This document shows, one piece after another, positions 40,918-42,480 of a stretch of 42,480 nt of DNA. Under the pieces are notes generated by a model. That model was not told the DNA's origin, did not search any database, and saw nothing but the letters and a program-made list of their open reading frames with translations. This DNA is from Terriglobales bacterium (GTDB taxonomy: Bacteria > Acidobacteriota > Terriglobia > Terriglobales > Acidobacteriaceae). Location: positions 1 through 42,480 of the forward strand of contig JAATGG010000150.1 in assembly GCA_015654835.1 (NCBI GenBank). Reading direction: 5' to 3'. The position numbers and the translations under genes are program-made. Within the stretch, counting starts at the first letter, position 1. Every line of letters begins with the position of its first letter.

Positions 40918-41838
40918 TCAGGCGTCTATTGTGAGTCCAAGGCCGCTTTCAGGGATCGCACGGATGTTACCAGAGCCCCAGGATGGAGTTCGGAGGTTAT
41001 CAGCGATCAGGTCCACAGTTAGAGGTTTACTAAAATAGTAGCCTTGGAGTTCGTCACAGCCATGATCCCGCAAAAACGCGAATTGGTCTTCTGTTTCGAT
41101 TCCTTCTGCGATGACACGCAGATTTAACTGTTTTGCCATGCTGATGATGGCCGTCGTGATAGCAGCATCACTGGGATTCGTGGCCACGCTATTGATGAAA
41201 GACTTATCGATCTTCAACCTACTGACCGGGAAGTGTCTCAGATAGCTTAGGCTTGAGTAGCCGGTTCCAAAGTCATCAATGGACAGCTTGACGCCAAGAG
41301 CGCTCAGATCGTTAAGAACAGCGAACGTCGCGTCTCCGGTTGAAAGCAGCAGGCTCTCCGTTAACTCCAGTTCTAGATAATCGGAAGCGAGGCCAGTCTC
41401 ATCCAGGACCCTGGCAACGAACTCCGCAAAGCCCCATTGGCGGAACTGGACGGCAGACACATTTACAGCAACAGGGACTACGGGAAGACCTTCTGTCTGC
41501 CACTGTCGGATCTGAGAACAGGCGGTCCGAAGGACCCATTCACCGATCGAGCCGATCAGACCCCGGCTCTCGGCTATGGGAATGAACTTATCAGGCGGGA
41601 CAAGTCCTAGCTCCGACTGACGCCACCGAAGGAGAGCTTCCATGCCGATTATCGTTCCGCCTGCAATGCTCATCTGTGGTTGATAGACGAGAAACAACTC
41701 ATTGTTTTCGAGTGCCAGTTGTAGGGCATTTCCCAATACCAAATCTTCAGCTGCTCTGGCCCCGAGGTTCTTCAACCCAATACGCTTTAGTCTTAAGCTC
41801 CGAAAAGTCCATATGGCGGGCTCGGAGCGCTTTCCGGA
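40918..41838 (-). CDS. EAL-domain c-di-GMP phosphodiesterase, apparently cut off at the N-terminus
   Basis: A complete, catalytically competent-looking EAL domain: LFLVYQPQMSIAGG, GMEALLRWR, VAVNVSAVQF, LELELTESLL, LSIDDFGTGYSSLSYLRHF, LKIDKSF, RVIAEGIET and GYYFSKPL. The residues before it (GARAAEDLVLGNALQLALEN) are the linker normally found between a GGDEF and an EAL domain. Upstream of about 41840 the DNA is instead the antisense of an oleate hydratase fragment, and the frame stays open to 41955 only by chance. So the gene has probably lost its GGDEF or sensor half. The nearest in-frame start within the native part is TTG 41775, with no ribosome-binding site; expression is doubtful. Confidence 0.8.
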   Translation of the reverse strand, partial: SGKRSEPAIWTFRSLRLKRIGLKNLGARAAEDLVLGNALQLALENNELFLVYQPQMSIAGGTIIGMEALLRWRQSELGLVPPDKFIPIAESRGLIGSIGEWVLRTACSQIRQWQTEGLPVVPVAVNVSAVQFRQWGFAEFVARVLDETGLASDYLELELTESLLLSTGDATFAVLNDLSALGVKLSIDDFGTGYSSLSYLRHFPVSRLKIDKSFINSVATNPSDAAITTAIISMAKQLNLRVIAEGIETEDQFAFLRDHGCDELQGYYFSKPLTVDLIADNLRTPSWGSGNIRAIPESGLGLTIDA

Positions 41839-41841
41839 GCG

Positions 41842-42420
41842 ACGTTCTTCCAACTCATCCGGGACCTTACAGGCAACGTCCCAGGAGAAGGTGGACTCAT
41901 TACCTTCCCGGAGTCCAGTTGGCTTGCGTCGATTGTGTTGCCTCACCAGCCACATTTCATCGGGCAGACCGAAGACGTACAGGTTCTCTGGGGTTACGGT
42001 CTGTTCGTCGACATACCCGGCAACTTCGTGAAGAAGCCCATGTCAGTATGCACTGGACGTGAAATGATGGCGGAGATCATTGGCCATTTGCGCATCGAAG
42101 CGCATGCTTCTCGAATCCTCGACGCCTGCACATGCATTCCGTGCATGATGCCCTTCATCACCAGCCACTTTCTTCCCCGAAGCAAGGGCGATCGTCCCCA
42201 GGTCGTACCGGAAGGCACGAAGAACCTCGCCTTTATCGGGCAGTATTGCGAACTCCCTGACGATGTGGTGTTTACTGTGGAGTATTCGATCCGCTCCGCT
42301 CAAACAGCGGTCTACACTTTGCTTGGCCTGGAGCGAAAGCCACCGGCAGTGTACAAAGGACAGTACAACCCGCGGGTCTTGCTGGAAGCGTTCCTGGCGT
42401 TGCATGAAATTGGTGTCTAA
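41842..42420 (+). pseudogene. 5'-truncated second oleate hydratase copy (C-terminal 192 codons)
   Basis: From ACG at 41842 the frame reads TFFQLIRDLTGNVPGEGG and continues through FWGYGLF-type, CIPCMMPFITSHFLPRSKGD and LPDDVVFTVEYSIRSAQTAV blocks to a TAA at 42420. It aligns without gaps to the last 192 codons of ohyA (10383-10961): same length, about 31 residue differences by eye, and many silent changes. The preceding codons do not match, so homology breaks between about 41839 and 41842. The FAD-binding and active-site N-terminal two thirds are missing. It is a paralogue fragment of some age, not a fresh duplication, and it abuts the truncated EAL gene head-on. Confidence 0.88.
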
Positions 42421-42480
42421 GGATCTGTTTTAAATGATCTAGCAGTCGACAAAGCTCAGCGTGCAGTTCGTACTCGTTGC

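Overview
The window reads as a chromosomal segment from an Acidobacteriota bacterium, most likely class Terriglobia. This rests on the DUF3300/DUF2950 pair, OmpA-like chimeras, many GGDEF/EAL signalling genes, and moderately high GC. It is an inference from gene content, since no rRNA or core marker gene is present.

Layout. (1) 0.1-4.3 kb: an ABC exporter and, convergent to it, an OmpA-family outer-membrane protein. (2) 4.7-9.1 kb: a stress and envelope block with a decayed H+-ATPase fragment, a universal stress protein, a convergent MepK-like endopeptidase and YcbB-type L,D-transpeptidase, and a DUF1269 membrane protein. (3) 9.4-14.1 kb: oleate hydratase, MarC-family membrane protein, and the DUF3300 and DUF2950 exported proteins. 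(4) 14.3-18.6 kb: an old-yellow-enzyme reductase, a nitroreductase and a Cu(I)-type P1B ATPase whose DKTGT motif reads DKTRT. (5) 18.8-21.9 kb: a tight three-gene carbohydrate operon (frameshifted PIG-L deacetylase, GT4 glycosyltransferase, GH100-like glycosidase). (6) 21.95-28.45 kb, minus strand: a compact membrane-bound [NiFe] hydrogenase operon in the order hybO-hybA-hybB-hybC-hybD-hypA, ending in a free-standing HypF-type acylphosphatase domain. (7) 28.75-31.7 kb: a decayed zone holding a Crp/Fnr regulator with an in-frame TGA, the tail of a copper ATPase, an alcohol dehydrogenase remnant fused out of frame to the tail of a second Crp/Fnr regulator, and a possible HTH remnant. (8) 31.7-39.6 kb: a c-di-GMP and chemotaxis block (EAL-PAS-PAS, PAS-GGDEF, membrane GGDEF, MCP, EAL-HDOD). 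(9) 39.9-42.4 kb: a 52-aa CsbD-like gene, a frameshifted DnaA domain-IV protein, and an EAL domain cut off at its N-terminus exactly where a second, 5'-truncated oleate hydratase copy begins.

The intact systems are periplasmic H2 oxidation feeding the membrane, cell-wall 3-3 crosslink turnover, c-di-GMP turnover, and detoxification. The striking overall property is the number of broken genes (at least eight) beside well-preserved operons. This suggests active reduction or rearrangement of the region, or some base-calling and assembly error; read-level checks would separate these. No rRNA, tRNA, CRISPR array, intact transposase or integrase was recognised.
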